Positions 28,582 to 37,804 of a DNA stretch of 64,000 nucleotides are shown piece after piece. The position numbers and the translations under genes are program-made. Below the pieces are notes generated by a model, which saw nothing but the letters and a program-made list of their open reading frames with translations, was not told where the DNA came from and did not search any database. Source of the DNA: Corallococcus macrosporus (GTDB lineage Bacteria; Myxococcota; Myxococcia; Myxococcales; Myxococcaceae). Positions within the stretch are counted from its first letter, which is position 1, and every line of letters starts with the position of its first letter. The stretch is taken from positions 2,805,001-2,869,000 of the forward strand of contig NZ_JAFIMU010000007.1 of the NCBI RefSeq assembly GCF_017302985.1, given 5' to 3'.

Positions 28582-29529
28582 CTACCAGCGCGTCCCGCCC
28601 TTGCCGGAGGAGGAGGAACCGGAGCTCTTGCCCGTGTTCCAGCCGCCGCCGCTGCTGCCAGAGCTGCTTCCACTGCTGCCGCCGCTGCTCCGGCCGCTGC
28701 TGCCGCCACCACTGCTGCCGCCACCGCTGCTGCCGCCGTTGCTCCAGCCACCGCCGCTGCTGCCGGAGCTGCCGCCGCTGCTGCTGTTGCTCCGGCCGCT
28801 GTTGCTGCTGCCGCTGCTGCCGGAGTTGCCCCAGCCGCCGCTGTTGCCACGGCTGCCGCTGTTGTCGTCGTCGCGGCTCTTGCTGGCCGGGGTGTTCCAG
28901 CCGCCACCCTTGTTGTCGTCGCGGTCGTTGTCACGGTCACGCGAGCTGTTCGCGGCGGGGGCGGCGTTGCTGCGGCCCCAGCCGCCGGAGCCGCTGGGAG
29001 GCCGGGCGCCGGTGCCGTTGCCGCCCGGGGGCGCGTTGCGGCCCTGGTTCACGGGGGCCGGAGCGGGGCGCGAGGGGGAGACGTTGTTGCGGCCGTACCC
29101 GGCGGAGGCGCCGTGGGTGTCGCTCCAGCGGTAGCCCCGGCTGCCGCGGTCGTAGGAGTAGCCCGCGCCCCAGGAGCCGCGCGGGTAGTAGTCGTGCTGG
29201 TGGCGCCCGTGGAGGTTGCAGTAACCGCCGCTGGCGATGGGGTGGTAGTCCCAGTACCAGACCACCGTCGGGCCCCGGTAGTAGTAGACGTCGTCCGTGT
29301 AGACGTAGGACGTCTGGGGCGGCTGGTAGTCGTGGACGTGGGTGTAGTCCTCCGGGCACCAGCCACCGCCGTAGTCGTCGGGGACGGGGTGCGCGCCGGC
29401 GAACCGGTACTCCGCCACGGGGGCCACGTAGGTCACGCGACGGACGGGACGATGCGAGTGGGCCTCGACGACACAGCCGGTCCCCATCAGCAGGGCCAGG
29501 GGAACGACCAGGGCGAGCAAGCGGTTCAT
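28582..29529 (-). CDS. Lipoprotein with Gly/Ser-rich low-complexity tail
   Basis: A 315-residue lipoprotein (MNRLLALVVPLALLMGTGC, lipobox MGTGC, ~Cys19). Residues ~20-125 are rich in Tyr, His and Trp (for example VYTDDVYYYRG, HGRHQHDYY). The C-terminal half is Asn/Arg/Asp- then Gly/Ser-rich with repeated SSGGGW/SGSSG units. AGGAG lies 7 bases before ATG 29529. The composition resembles flexible surface or matrix proteins; function unknown. Confidence 0.78.
   Translation of the reverse strand: MNRLLALVVPLALLMGTGCVVEAHSHRPVRRVTYVAPVAEYRFAGAHPVPDDYGGGWCPEDYTHVHDYQPPQTSYVYTDDVYYYRGPTVVWYWDYHPIASGGYCNLHGRHQHDYYPRGSWGAGYSYDRGSRGYRWSDTHGASAGYGRNNVSPSRPAPAPVNQGRNAPPGGNGTGARPPSGSGGWGRSNAAPAANSSRDRDNDRDDNKGGGWNTPASKSRDDDNSGSRGNSGGWGNSGSSGSSNSGRSNSSSGGSSGSSGGGWSNGGSSGGGSSGGGSSGRSSGGSSGSSSGSSGGGWNTGKSSGSSSSGKGGTRW
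28610..28860 (-). repeat. Low-complexity Gly/Ser codon repeat
   Basis: An array of short units rich in CCGCTGCTGCC (as read on the plus strand) encodes the SSGGGW/SGSSG tail of the lipoprotein. Slippage here could change tail length. Confidence 0.7.
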
Positions 29530-29710
29530 GACGGATCTCCTGGCGCGGAAGTGGACCCTCAAAGCATCCCGCTCCGCAACCTCTGCCCCCACTGACGGCC
29601 GGGTCCCGCGTTAATTCATCCGGGATGCCTGCCCGCCGGGAAGGGGAGGGGCCCACCTGATATGACACCCGGGTCGCGGCCTCTGGGGGGCCGCGCCGGG
29701 AGGCATGCGG

Positions 29711-30703
29711 ATGTCGGATGTGGACTTCGGACGCGCGATGGGAGCGTCCTGCGCGCTGCACCCGGGGCGGGAGGCCACGGGCACCTGCGCGCGCTGCGGC
29801 AACTTCACCTGCGATGCGTGCAGCCTGAACGGCACGTCGCCGCGCTGCCCCACGTGCCGGGAGCGCTCCGGCGCCACCTTCCCGCTGGACCGGGAGACGT
29901 GGACCTTCAGCAAGCTGTGGGACGTGTGCTGGGCGGCGTTCCAGCGCGAGTGGGGCATGCTGTCGCTCGCGGTGTTGATCTACCTGGGCGCGGCGTTCGG
30001 CGCGCAGTTCCTGATCAACGTGGCCGCGGGCATCGGCGCGGCGATGGACAGCGTCGTCGTGACCGTGGTGCTGGGCCTGGTGGGGTTTGTCGCGCAGCAA
30101 CTGGTGCAGGGCCTGGTGCAGCTGGGCCTCCTGCGCGTGTGCTTCGACGTGCTGCAGGGCGGCCGCGTGGACCTGGCGCGCCTCTTCAGCCAGATGCACA
30201 AGGCGGTGCCCTACACGCTGACGATGCTCCTCGTCTTCGCCATCGTGCTGGTGCCGCTGTTCATCCTGGGCGCCCTGGGCGTCCTCGCGGCTACGGCCAC
30301 GGGCCTGCTGTCGGGCCTCGACCTGGGCGCGGACCCGAACCCCACCCAGGTCTTCGACGCGCTGGTGCCCCTCATGGGCGTGATGGTGCTGGCGTTCGTG
30401 GTGCTGGTGGTGCCGCTCACGTACCTGTTCCTGCCGCTGTACCTGGTCCAGCCGGAGCTCACCTACGACGACGTGCCGCCCTCTCCCGTCGAGGTGCTGC
30501 GCCGCAGCTGGGTGGCCGCGCGAGGCGAGCGGCTGTCCATCATGGGCGTGGGGCTCGTGGCGGGAGCCGTCATCGTGGCGGGGTTCTTCGTGTGCTGCGT
30601 GGGCATGCTCCCCGGCATGGCGCTGGGCCAGCTGCTCATCGCGGGGCTGTACCTGTCCCTGCGCGCGCCACGCGACGAAGCCGCGGAGTCCTTCCCGGGC
30701 TGA
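29711..30703 (+). CDS. Membrane protein with N-terminal B-box-like zinc finger
   Basis: A 330-residue protein. Residues ~12-55 form a zinc-finger-like cluster (CALHPG...CARCG...CDAC...CPTC). The rest holds about six hydrophobic helices with a hydrophilic loop. Zinc-finger plus membrane-domain architecture recurs in myxobacteria with unknown role. GGGAGG ends 7 bases before ATG 29711, which rules out the ATG at 29705. Convergent with the DsbA-like gene and followed by a strong terminator. Confidence 0.82.
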   Translation: MSDVDFGRAMGASCALHPGREATGTCARCGNFTCDACSLNGTSPRCPTCRERSGATFPLDRETWTFSKLWDVCWAAFQREWGMLSLAVLIYLGAAFGAQFLINVAAGIGAAMDSVVVTVVLGLVGFVAQQLVQGLVQLGLLRVCFDVLQGGRVDLARLFSQMHKAVPYTLTMLLVFAIVLVPLFILGALGVLAATATGLLSGLDLGADPNPTQVFDALVPLMGVMVLAFVVLVVPLTYLFLPLYLVQPELTYDDVPPSPVEVLRRSWVAARGERLSIMGVGLVAGAVIVAGFFVCCVGMLPGMALGQLLIAGLYLSLRAPRDEAAESFPG

Positions 30704-30721
30704 GGCCTCACGGGAGGGGAG

Positions 30722-30752
30722 GCGCGCCTTCGCGAAGCATGCGAAGGCGCGC
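30722..30752. terminator. Bidirectional terminator hairpin
   Basis: GCGCGCCTTCGC (30722-30733) pairs perfectly with GCGAAGGCGCGC (30741-30752), a 12-base stem with a 7-base loop, between convergent genes. It probably ends both transcripts. Confidence 0.8.
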
Positions 30753-30766
30753 GGGGGGAAACGGCT

Positions 30767-31438
30767 TCAGTGCACCAGCCGCTCGGAGGAACCCGAGCGG
30801 GGCGCGACGACCTTGCCCAGGCACGCGAGGATGTGCTCGCGGTACTCGGACAGCTCACGCAGGCCGCACAGCATCCACCGGCCGCCAATCACCAGCGTGG
30901 GCACGCCGCGCACGCCGCGGCTGCCGGCCAGCCGGTGCTCGTCGTAGATGAGCCGGCGCGTCTCTTCCGAACGGAAGGCCGCGGAGAACTGGTTCATGGA
31001 CAGGCCCACGCGCGACGCCAGCTCGAACACCACGTCCGAGCGCGACACGTTGACGCCCTGCTCCAGCGCGGCGCGCTGCATGGACCGGGCGAGGAAGGCC
31101 CGCGCCTGCGGCCCCTGCAACCGCGCCGCCTCCAGCGCCGCCAGGGCCGGCACGCTGGAGCGCGGTGGATCTCCGCCCAGCCACAGGTCCGTGGAGAGCA
31201 GCGAGGCCGTGGGGTCGGTTTCGCGCTGGGCGCGCTTCACCTCTTCCACCAGCCCACGCACTTCGCGCTCCGTGGGCAGCACGTCGTGCAGACGCAGGGG
31301 GTAGGGACGCACGCTCCAGCGGACGGCGTCGCCAAACTCCTGGCGAAGCACCTCCAACCGTTGGTCGGCGAGGTAGCACCAGGCGCAAAGCACATCCTGG
31401 TAGACGGTGATCTGCAGCGGCTTGTGCAGCGTTTTCAT
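30767..31438 (-). CDS. DsbA-family (FrnE-like) oxidoreductase
   Basis: A 223-residue thioredoxin-fold protein with CAWC active site (DVLCAWCYLADQR, ~15-27) and the cis-Pro block RGVRGVPTLVIGG (~175-187). No signal peptide, so it is the cytoplasmic FrnE/2-hydroxychromene-isomerase-like branch of DsbA. Role: thiol-disulfide or glutathione-dependent chemistry, substrate unknown. Starts at ATG 31438. Same strand as the upstream RimK-like gene with a 189-base gap. Confidence 0.9.
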   Translation of the reverse strand: MKTLHKPLQITVYQDVLCAWCYLADQRLEVLRQEFGDAVRWSVRPYPLRLHDVLPTEREVRGLVEEVKRAQRETDPTASLLSTDLWLGGDPPRSSVPALAALEAARLQGPQARAFLARSMQRAALEQGVNVSRSDVVFELASRVGLSMNQFSAAFRSEETRRLIYDEHRLAGSRGVRGVPTLVIGGRWMLCGLRELSEYREHILACLGKVVAPRSGSSERLVH

Positions 31439-31583
31439 CGGGGGTCGCCAGATTAGAGGCGCATCCCCGTCGCTGCCAACACCCCCGGACAATCCGCGCC
31501 CGGATGCATTCCCGTATTCCTGAGGAGCATCCAAGGCACCGTGCGCACCGTGAAGCCCCGCACGCACGCCGTGAAGCAGGCGG

Positions 31584-31614
31584 GCAGGCACACGGACACT
31601 GCTCGCGTGCCTGC
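31584..31614 (-). terminator. Hairpin downstream of the RimK-like gene
   Basis: GCAGGCAC (31584-31591) pairs with GTGCCTGC (31607-31614), extended by two further pairs across one mismatch, 13 bases past the RimK-like stop. No T-run follows. Confidence 0.5.
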
Positions 31615-31627
31615 TGTCACACCATCC

Positions 31628-32647
31628 TCAGGACGCGCGGCCCGCCCTCGCCATCAACACGCTGCCCCGGGTCCCCGCGTACACCAACGCGTGCTCCACG
31701 ATGTGGCCCGCGATGTCCTGACCGGTGGCGCCCTCCAGGCCCTCGAAGCCGGGGCTGGAGTTGATCTCCATGAGACGCGGGCCCTCGCGGCCCTCCAGCA
31801 TGTCCACGCCCGCGACCTCCAGCCCGATGATGCGCGCCGCCTTCACCGCGGCCTCCACGTAGTCCGGGGGCAGGGTGATGGCGCGGCCCTCGCCGCCGCG
31901 GTGGATGTTGGAGCGGAACTCGCCCTTCTTCGCCTTGCGGCGCATGGCGCCCACCACCGTGTCGCCCACCACCAGCGCGCGCACGTCGCGGCCCTCGCTC
32001 TCCGCGACGAACTCCTGGAGGACGATCTCCTGGCCCAGGTCCCAGAAGGTGTCGAGGATGGTCTGCACCTCCGGCAGCGTGTGGGCGATCATCACGCCCA
32101 CGCCCTGGGTGCCCTTGATCAGCTTGATGATGACGGGCAGGCCTCCCACCTCCTGCACCAGCTTGCGCACGTTGCCGCGGTCATGCGCCATCACGGTCCT
32201 GGGCATGTCCAGGCCCGCGCGGGCCAGGAACTGGAGCGCGCGCAGCTTGTCGCGGCTGCGCGCGATGGCCGTGGGCGGGTTGAGGACGGGCACGTCCATC
32301 ATCTCGAAGTGGTTCACCACCGCCAGGCCGTACGCGGTGATGGACGCGCCAATGCGCGGAATCACCACGTCCACGCCCTTCACCTCCGCGCCGCGGTAGG
32401 TCATGCGCGGCTTGCCGCGGGCCAGCAAGAGGCAGCAGCGCAGCGTGTCGAAGACGAGCGGGCGGTGGCCCCGGGCCTTGATGGCCTCCACCAGCCGGCG
32501 CGTCGAGTACAGCGAGCGCTTGCGGGACAGGATGGCCACGGTCTTCTTCGCGCGGGGCCGCTTGGGTCGCGGCGCGTCACCGCGCTCGGGTGCCTGTGCG
32601 CCAGGCGGGACTGGCGCCTTCTTCGGCTTGGCTTTTCGGGGGGGCAT
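31628..32647 (-). CDS. rimK: RimK-like ATP-grasp ligase
   Basis: A 339-residue ATP-grasp ligase. A basic Pro/Lys-rich N-terminal tail (~1-35) precedes a RimK-type preATP-grasp region (KTVAILSRKRSLYSTRRLVEA) and the ATP-grasp core with PVIIKLIKGTQGVGVM, QEFVAESEGRDVRALVVG and the metal-binding LMEINSSPGFEGLE. RimK adds glutamate to the C-terminus of ribosomal protein S6 and can make poly-alpha-glutamate. The N-terminal tail is longer than in Escherichia coli RimK. Start ATG 32647; no strong ribosome site seen. Divergent from the FHA activator gene. Confidence 0.88.
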   Translation of the reverse strand: MPPRKAKPKKAPVPPGAQAPERGDAPRPKRPRAKKTVAILSRKRSLYSTRRLVEAIKARGHRPLVFDTLRCCLLLARGKPRMTYRGAEVKGVDVVIPRIGASITAYGLAVVNHFEMMDVPVLNPPTAIARSRDKLRALQFLARAGLDMPRTVMAHDRGNVRKLVQEVGGLPVIIKLIKGTQGVGVMIAHTLPEVQTILDTFWDLGQEIVLQEFVAESEGRDVRALVVGDTVVGAMRRKAKKGEFRSNIHRGGEGRAITLPPDYVEAAVKAARIIGLEVAGVDMLEGREGPRLMEINSSPGFEGLEGATGQDIAGHIVEHALVYAGTRGSVLMARAGRAS

Positions 32648-32724
32648 GCGGGGCGCGGGACACTAGCACGCACGGGCGGGGAGGCACGGGAGGTGGGAAC
32701 CCTTTGCTATCCTCGCGTTCACTG

Positions 32725-34158
32725 ATGACCGCACCGAACCCGCATCCCGACGACATCCACACCAATCCAGGAGATGTCGGACTCGAGTTGTCCTCCCAGT
32801 CCTCGCTGCTGGGGGAGACGCAGGTGGTGGATCCGCGCGCCACCGTGAAGCTGCACAAGTGCCGGCTCCTGGTGACGCAGGGGCCGGACACCGGGCGCTC
32901 CATGGCCAGCGACAAGGAGCGGCTTCGCTGCGGCGCCCACCCGGGCAACGACCTGGTGCTGGTGGAGGACCGCACCGCCAGCCGCCACCACTTCGAGGTC
33001 CAGTACACCGAGCGCGGCTACCTCCTGGTGGACCTGAACTCCACCAACGGCACCTTCCTGGACGGCCGGCGCATTGAACGCGCCTACCTGTCCCCGGGCT
33101 CGCAGATCCGCGCCGGCTCCTCCGTCATCACCTTTGCCCCCCTGGACGAAGAGGTGGCGGTGGAGCCCGACCGCGAGGGCGAGCTGTGCGGCATGGTGGG
33201 CCAGAGCGTGAAGATGCGGCAGGTGTTCGGGCTCATCAAGCGCATCGCGCCCATGGACGTGTCCGTCATCATCCAGGGGGAGACGGGCACGGGGAAGGAG
33301 CTGGTCTCCAGCGCCATCCATGAGCTGTCCGGCCGCAAGAAGGGCCCCATGGTGGTGCTGGACTGCGGCGCCATCCCGCCCAACCTCATCGAGAGCGAGC
33401 TGTTCGGGCATGAGAAGGGCGCCTTCACCGGCGCGACGTCCAGCCGCCCCGGCGCCTTCGAGCGCGCGCAGGGCGGCACCATCTTCCTGGACGAGCTGGG
33501 CGAGCTGCGCCTGGACCTGCAGCCCAAGCTCTTGCGCGTGCTGGAGAACCGCGAGGTGCGCCGGGTGGGCGGCAACGACGTCATTGAAGTGGACTGCCGC
33601 GTCATCGCCGCCACCCACCGCGACCTGGTGAAGGAGATCGCCGCGGGCAACTTCCGCGAGGACCTCTACTTCCGACTGTCCGTCATCCACATCCAGTTGC
33701 CGCCCCTGCGCCAGCGCCGGGACGACATCCCGCTCATCCTCAAGCGGGCCCTGGCGGAGCCGGAGGTGGTGGACACGCACGGCCGCAAGCGCTTCTCCGC
33801 GGAGGCCCTGGGGCTGCTCATGGCCTACGCGTGGCCGGGCAACGTGCGTGAGCTGATGAACGTCCTCTCCCACGTGCTGACGTTCTCCGAGGGCGAGGAG
33901 ATCCTCCCGTCCCACCTGCCCCCGCGCGTCCGGGGCCAGGCCCGCGAGGGGCCGCTGCCCTTCAACGAGCACCTGGCCTTCAAGGACGCCAAGGAGCAGC
34001 TGCTGGAGAACTTCGAGCGCGAGTACGTGACCAGCGTCCTCACCCGCTGCGAGGGCAACCTGTCCCGCGCCGCACGGGAGAGCGGCCTGCACCGCAAGTC
34101 CATCGAGCGGCTGGTGAAAAAGTATCAGCTCGACGCCAAGGGGCTGAAACCGCGCTGA
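32725..34158 (+). CDS. FHA-domain sigma-54-dependent transcriptional activator
   Basis: A 477-residue enhancer-binding protein: FHA domain (~66-115, RTASRHHFEV...STNGTFLDG), AAA+ domain with Walker A GETGTGKE (~184-191), GAFTGA (~232-237), FLDELGE, and a Fis-type helix-turn-helix (~435-465, LSRAARESGLHRKSIERLV). FHA domains bind phosphothreonine, so it should answer to a Ser/Thr kinase rather than a histidine kinase. M. xanthus has many FHA-type activators in development. It sits 169 bases before a same-strand Tad-like run and may control it (inference). Divergent from rimK. Confidence 0.94.
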   Translation: MTAPNPHPDDIHTNPGDVGLELSSQSSLLGETQVVDPRATVKLHKCRLLVTQGPDTGRSMASDKERLRCGAHPGNDLVLVEDRTASRHHFEVQYTERGYLLVDLNSTNGTFLDGRRIERAYLSPGSQIRAGSSVITFAPLDEEVAVEPDREGELCGMVGQSVKMRQVFGLIKRIAPMDVSVIIQGETGTGKELVSSAIHELSGRKKGPMVVLDCGAIPPNLIESELFGHEKGAFTGATSSRPGAFERAQGGTIFLDELGELRLDLQPKLLRVLENREVRRVGGNDVIEVDCRVIAATHRDLVKEIAAGNFREDLYFRLSVIHIQLPPLRQRRDDIPLILKRALAEPEVVDTHGRKRFSAEALGLLMAYAWPGNVRELMNVLSHVLTFSEGEEILPSHLPPRVRGQAREGPLPFNEHLAFKDAKEQLLENFEREYVTSVLTRCEGNLSRAARESGLHRKSIERLVKKYQLDAKGLKPR

Positions 34159-34327
34159 AACATCGCCGTGGCATGGTTTTCACGGACGGTGCGGTTTCCC
34201 TGGGAAGTTTCCAAGGGAGGCCGACCTCTGCGACAATCCAGGCCCCCCTTCGGACCCCGACGCGGTGTGTCGGCGGTCACTTGACGGATACTGCGAGATT
34301 CCCCCGTCCCGCAGGATGCGCCTCTGT
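34159..34327. other. Leader of the Tad-like run
   Basis: This 169-base gap between the FHA activator and the first TadE-like gene presumably holds a promoter. TGGCATGGTTTTCAC near 34171 looks like half a sigma-54 site but lacks the -12 GC. No terminator seen. Confidence 0.4.
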
Positions 34328-35134
34328 ATGACCACACGATCCCCCCGTGAAGCAGGCGAGTCCGGCCAGGCCCTGGTGGAGGCCGCGCTGTCGCTGCCGC
34401 TGGTCGTGTTCCTGATTCTGGGCGCGCTGCAGCTGTTCCTGATGATGCAGGCGCGGGTGATGACGCACTACGCGGCCTTCCGCGCGACGCGCGCGGGCAG
34501 CGTGGCGCACGGGGACTGCGAGCGGATGACCCACGCGGCCATCCTGGCGCTGATCCCGACCTTCCACTCCTTCATGGGGCAGGGGACGGGGTCGCTCAAC
34601 GGTCCCTTGGGCCGCGGCGCCGGCTCGGATGCGCCCCGGCTGCTGGCGGAGGCGTTCGCGGCGCGGGCGAACAACCGCTACGCGGGCACCGGCACGCCGG
34701 GCCCCGGTCTGGACGGCGCCCACAACCGCAGCATCGTGTGGATCCAGCGCGACATCGCCGGCGGCGGCGTGGACAGCCCGGAGGACAGCGACTTCGACCG
34801 GCCGGGGCACCTGCGGCGGCTGGAGGTGCAGCTGGTGTTCTGGTACCCGCTGCGCATCCCGTTCGCCAACTGGGTGATGTCGCGCATGTTCCTGGCGCAC
34901 TTCAGCCTGCGTCCCTACACGGACGCGAACCCGCTCATCGTCGCCGAGCGCGATGCCGCCTGGAACGGCACCGACGTGACGGCGTCACACGTGCTGGACG
35001 GCGAGCTGGGCGCGGAGCTGGCGGAGCGCGTGAACAACCGGCAGTACGTCTTCCCCATCATCACCACGTTCACCATGCGGATGATGACGCCCGTGAAGTC
35101 GCGTTTCTTCGCCACCATGGCCTGCCCCCGGTGA
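34328..35134 (+). CDS. TadE-like pseudopilin protein
   Basis: A 268-residue protein with the TadE signature: a short basic head, then GQALVEAALSLPLVVFLILG (~14-33) as a single N-terminal transmembrane/pseudopilin helix. The ~230-residue extracellular part is longer than in minimal TadE. TadE-type minor pilins are cleaved by a prepilin peptidase and assembled by the Tad type IVc machinery, none of which is in this window. ATG 34328 fits the pseudopilin head; ATG 34316 is an alternative. First gene of a tightly spaced run; the next gene starts 5 bases after the stop. Confidence 0.85.
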   Translation: MTTRSPREAGESGQALVEAALSLPLVVFLILGALQLFLMMQARVMTHYAAFRATRAGSVAHGDCERMTHAAILALIPTFHSFMGQGTGSLNGPLGRGAGSDAPRLLAEAFAARANNRYAGTGTPGPGLDGAHNRSIVWIQRDIAGGGVDSPEDSDFDRPGHLRRLEVQLVFWYPLRIPFANWVMSRMFLAHFSLRPYTDANPLIVAERDAAWNGTDVTASHVLDGELGAELAERVNNRQYVFPIITTFTMRMMTPVKSRFFATMACPR

Positions 35135-35139
35135 GAACC

Positions 35140-36804
35140 ATGAAGCGCTCCTCCCTCCAGCGCGGTCAGACCCTGGTGCTGTTCGTCCTCAGCATGCTGC
35201 TGCTGTTGCTGATGGTGGCCCTCACGCTGTCGTTCACCATGAAGGTGCGAGAGCGCATCGAGGTGCAGACGGTGGCGGACGCGGCCGCGTACTCCAACGC
35301 GGTGGCCACGGCGCGCACGTTCAACACCATCGCCGTGTCCAACCGCGCGGAGATCGCCCACATGGTGGCGAACGCCGGCGCGGCCAGCCTCCTCAACTGG
35401 GCCAGCCTCTACCGCGGCGAGTTGAACGCCGCGAAGCTGGGCTACGCGGCGTGGCTGCCCACCTACCAGGCCTTCGCCGCCGCGGGGTGCCCCTGCGCCT
35501 GGAATGGCTTCTGCGCCCGCATGTGCCAGTGCGGCCTGCGCGGGGTCGGGGACCTGAGCATGCTGATAGGCAAGCTGCAGGCGGAGGACGCGCGCGTGGA
35601 GGCGGTGTTCCAGACCTATGACCCCCTGGTGGGCCTGCAGATGCGCCTGCACCAGTTGGCGGCGGGCGCGCTGTATGCCTCCTCGTATGAGGACTTCAGG
35701 AGCCTCAAGGACAAGGTGAACGACCAGGGCTTCGCCAACGACATCCTGGGAGACCTGGCTCCGGGGAGGAACCCGCGCGACGCGGGATGGCTGGCGCCAT
35801 CCGCGGGCAACATCTCCAAGAAGGAACTGTCGGACAACACGGCATGCCTGGGTGGCGGCGCGGCCTGTGATCCGCTCCCGTTGACGGTGGCCCATGCCGT
35901 GGACGCGGCCATGGGCAGCCGCGGCTTCACCTTCGTCACGTCGCGCACCATCGAGCAGTACATCGCGCACGAGGCGAACCTGGCCTTCGTCATCATGCCG
36001 CCGGACATCGTCACGCTGCCGTTCGCCGCCGGCACGTCCCACTTCGGCAAGCCCATCCTCCAGTACGGGCTCTTTCCCCCCTATGCGCCCGCCGTCACGG
36101 CGGAAGACCAGAGCGAGGTGGCCTTCATCTACAACCACATCGCGCATGGCGGTGGGCCGCCGTGCCCGGTGATGGTGGGAGGCGTCGTGCCAACCCTGGC
36201 CCTGTTCGCGGCTTCCGGCGGCATCATGCCCACGCCCACGCATATGTGGCTCGGTGGCACGGACCCCGCGCCCTTCGCGCGGCACATGCTGGCGCCGTGT
36301 CTGGGAGGCCCGTCCAGCTGCCCGGGCATCTGGCCGCCGTTCCTGGACTACAACCTGACGGAGCTGTGGCCCAACGGCGAGGGCAACAACTTCGGCCAGC
36401 CGAAGAACTTCGCCGTCATCCAGCGCGACCGCAGCAACATGCCCGCGGCGCAGCAGGACCCGTGGAACCTGGCGTTCCGCTTCCGCTTCGAGGCGAACAA
36501 CCCGAACCCGGACGCGGGCAAGTTCGACAACCGCAGCGCCACCATGGCGGACGGCACGCCGCTGGGCATCCAGACGGCGCTGTCCACGGGCATCGCGTAC
36601 TACCACCGCGGACGCAGCGCGAGCTTCTCCCACTGGAGCGAACCGCCCAACCTGCTCAACCCGTACTGGCGCGCCACGCTGGTGCCGGTGGACACGGACG
36701 ACTCGGGTCTGGATGACGCCATCAACGCGCTGGGTGTCAGCTCCCCGGCTTCCGCCGCGACCATCCAGGAGCTGCGGCGCGTGGGCTTCAAGGGGTTCCA
36801 GTGA
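35140..36804 (+). CDS. TadG-like pilus-associated protein
   Basis: A 554-residue protein whose N-terminus matches the Tad/TadG domain: QRGQTLVLFVLSMLLLLLMV transmembrane helix (~8-27) and VQTVADAAAYSNAVATA (~41-57). The long extracellular part includes a Cys cluster (GCPCAWNGFCARMCQCG, ~115-131) and no recognised von Willebrand domain. TadG proteins are accessory to Tad pili or surface adhesion. It overlaps the next TadE-like gene by a base (ATGA context), implying coupled translation. Confidence 0.83.
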   Translation: MKRSSLQRGQTLVLFVLSMLLLLLMVALTLSFTMKVRERIEVQTVADAAAYSNAVATARTFNTIAVSNRAEIAHMVANAGAASLLNWASLYRGELNAAKLGYAAWLPTYQAFAAAGCPCAWNGFCARMCQCGLRGVGDLSMLIGKLQAEDARVEAVFQTYDPLVGLQMRLHQLAAGALYASSYEDFRSLKDKVNDQGFANDILGDLAPGRNPRDAGWLAPSAGNISKKELSDNTACLGGGAACDPLPLTVAHAVDAAMGSRGFTFVTSRTIEQYIAHEANLAFVIMPPDIVTLPFAAGTSHFGKPILQYGLFPPYAPAVTAEDQSEVAFIYNHIAHGGGPPCPVMVGGVVPTLALFAASGGIMPTPTHMWLGGTDPAPFARHMLAPCLGGPSSCPGIWPPFLDYNLTELWPNGEGNNFGQPKNFAVIQRDRSNMPAAQQDPWNLAFRFRFEANNPNPDAGKFDNRSATMADGTPLGIQTALSTGIAYYHRGRSASFSHWSEPPNLLNPYWRATLVPVDTDDSGLDDAINALGVSSPASAATIQELRRVGFKGFQ

Positions 36805-37802
36805 TGAACAGCCATCCTCGTCGTCACCGGCAGGCCCGGGGCCAGTCCATCGTGGAGGCGGCCCTCGGCGTCACGCTGTTCATCACCATCCTGGTGTTCG
36901 GCATCCACTTCGCGGAGGTGGGCTTCCTGTCGCTGAAGGTGCAGGAGGCCGCGGTGTCCGCGCTGTGGAACGGCACGCACGGTGACATGCACGACATCCC
37001 CGTGTCCTACGGCTCGGCGCATGACTCCATGCGGAACGCGGGCGAGGACGCGCAGGCGCGCTACGCGGACTTCAATGGCTTGTCGTCCGTCAACCACGGC
37101 GACACCATCACCCAGGTGTTCACGCAGGGCTCGGGCCTGCGCGTGAGCTGCAGCCGCAATGGAGGCCTGGGCTGGAATGGTCCCGTGCTGACCCGGCTCA
37201 TCTACCGCGACGAGGGCGGCACGTCGTGCACGTCCCAGGCGAGCCTCAGCGCGTGGAACATCCCCAGCCAGTTCCTGGACCAGACGCCGGAGACCGGGCT
37301 GTACAACGAGCAGCACCTGGAGGCCGCCAACGCCGCCATCCAGGTGTGTGGCATTGGCCGCGCGGTGGGGGGGACCTGCCGGGGCCGCTTCTCCATGCTC
37401 GTGGATGACTGGGGTCTGTCCAACGAGATCGAGTCCTCCACCTGCGTCCTGTTCCAGGACTATGCGCTGCCGTGCACCAACGTTCCGTTCTACACGGCCA
37501 CGAAGGGCGTCTACGAGCCCACCACGCTGCCCATTCCCACCTTCGCCAGCTTCCTGGCGACGGGAGCGCTCTACATGAATCCGCTGCCGCCCCTGGTGCT
37601 GATGCAGCGCGAGAACACCTTCTGGATGAGCGCGGCGGGGGAGGAGACCAACTTCATGCAGTACTGGTTCAAGCCGTCGCCCCTGGGCAACCTGTGGAAC
37701 ACGACGCCCGGCGCGATGATTGGCATCACCACACCCCATTACGGTCTGGGCTATCTGGACCGCACCGGCAATGGCGGCTGTTTCCTGGGAAAGGATTGCT
37801 GA
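36804..37802 (+). CDS. Second TadE-like pseudopilin protein
   Basis: A 332-residue protein with head MNSHPRRHRQARGQSIVEAA and a single N-terminal helix to ~residue 40 (VTLFITILVFGIHFAEVGF), the TadE pattern. A ~290-residue extracellular domain follows with several Cys and ends in GGCFLGKDC. ATG 36804 overlaps the previous stop by one base and has AAGGGG 8 bases upstream; GTG 36801 is possible. Two TadE-like genes bracketing a TadG-like gene form the core of this run. Confidence 0.84.
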   Translation: MNSHPRRHRQARGQSIVEAALGVTLFITILVFGIHFAEVGFLSLKVQEAAVSALWNGTHGDMHDIPVSYGSAHDSMRNAGEDAQARYADFNGLSSVNHGDTITQVFTQGSGLRVSCSRNGGLGWNGPVLTRLIYRDEGGTSCTSQASLSAWNIPSQFLDQTPETGLYNEQHLEAANAAIQVCGIGRAVGGTCRGRFSMLVDDWGLSNEIESSTCVLFQDYALPCTNVPFYTATKGVYEPTTLPIPTFASFLATGALYMNPLPPLVLMQRENTFWMSAAGEETNFMQYWFKPSPLGNLWNTTPGAMIGITTPHYGLGYLDRTGNGGCFLGKDC

Positions 37803-37804
37803 AG

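Noticed and set aside
28610-28860. Possible tandem DNA repeat element
   Set aside because: Explained by Gly/Ser codons of a lipoprotein tail; no flanking mobile-element features.
34165-34190. Sigma-54-like site before the Tad-like run
   Set aside because: TGGCATGG has no correctly spaced -12 GC, so it fails the invariant GG-N10-GC test.
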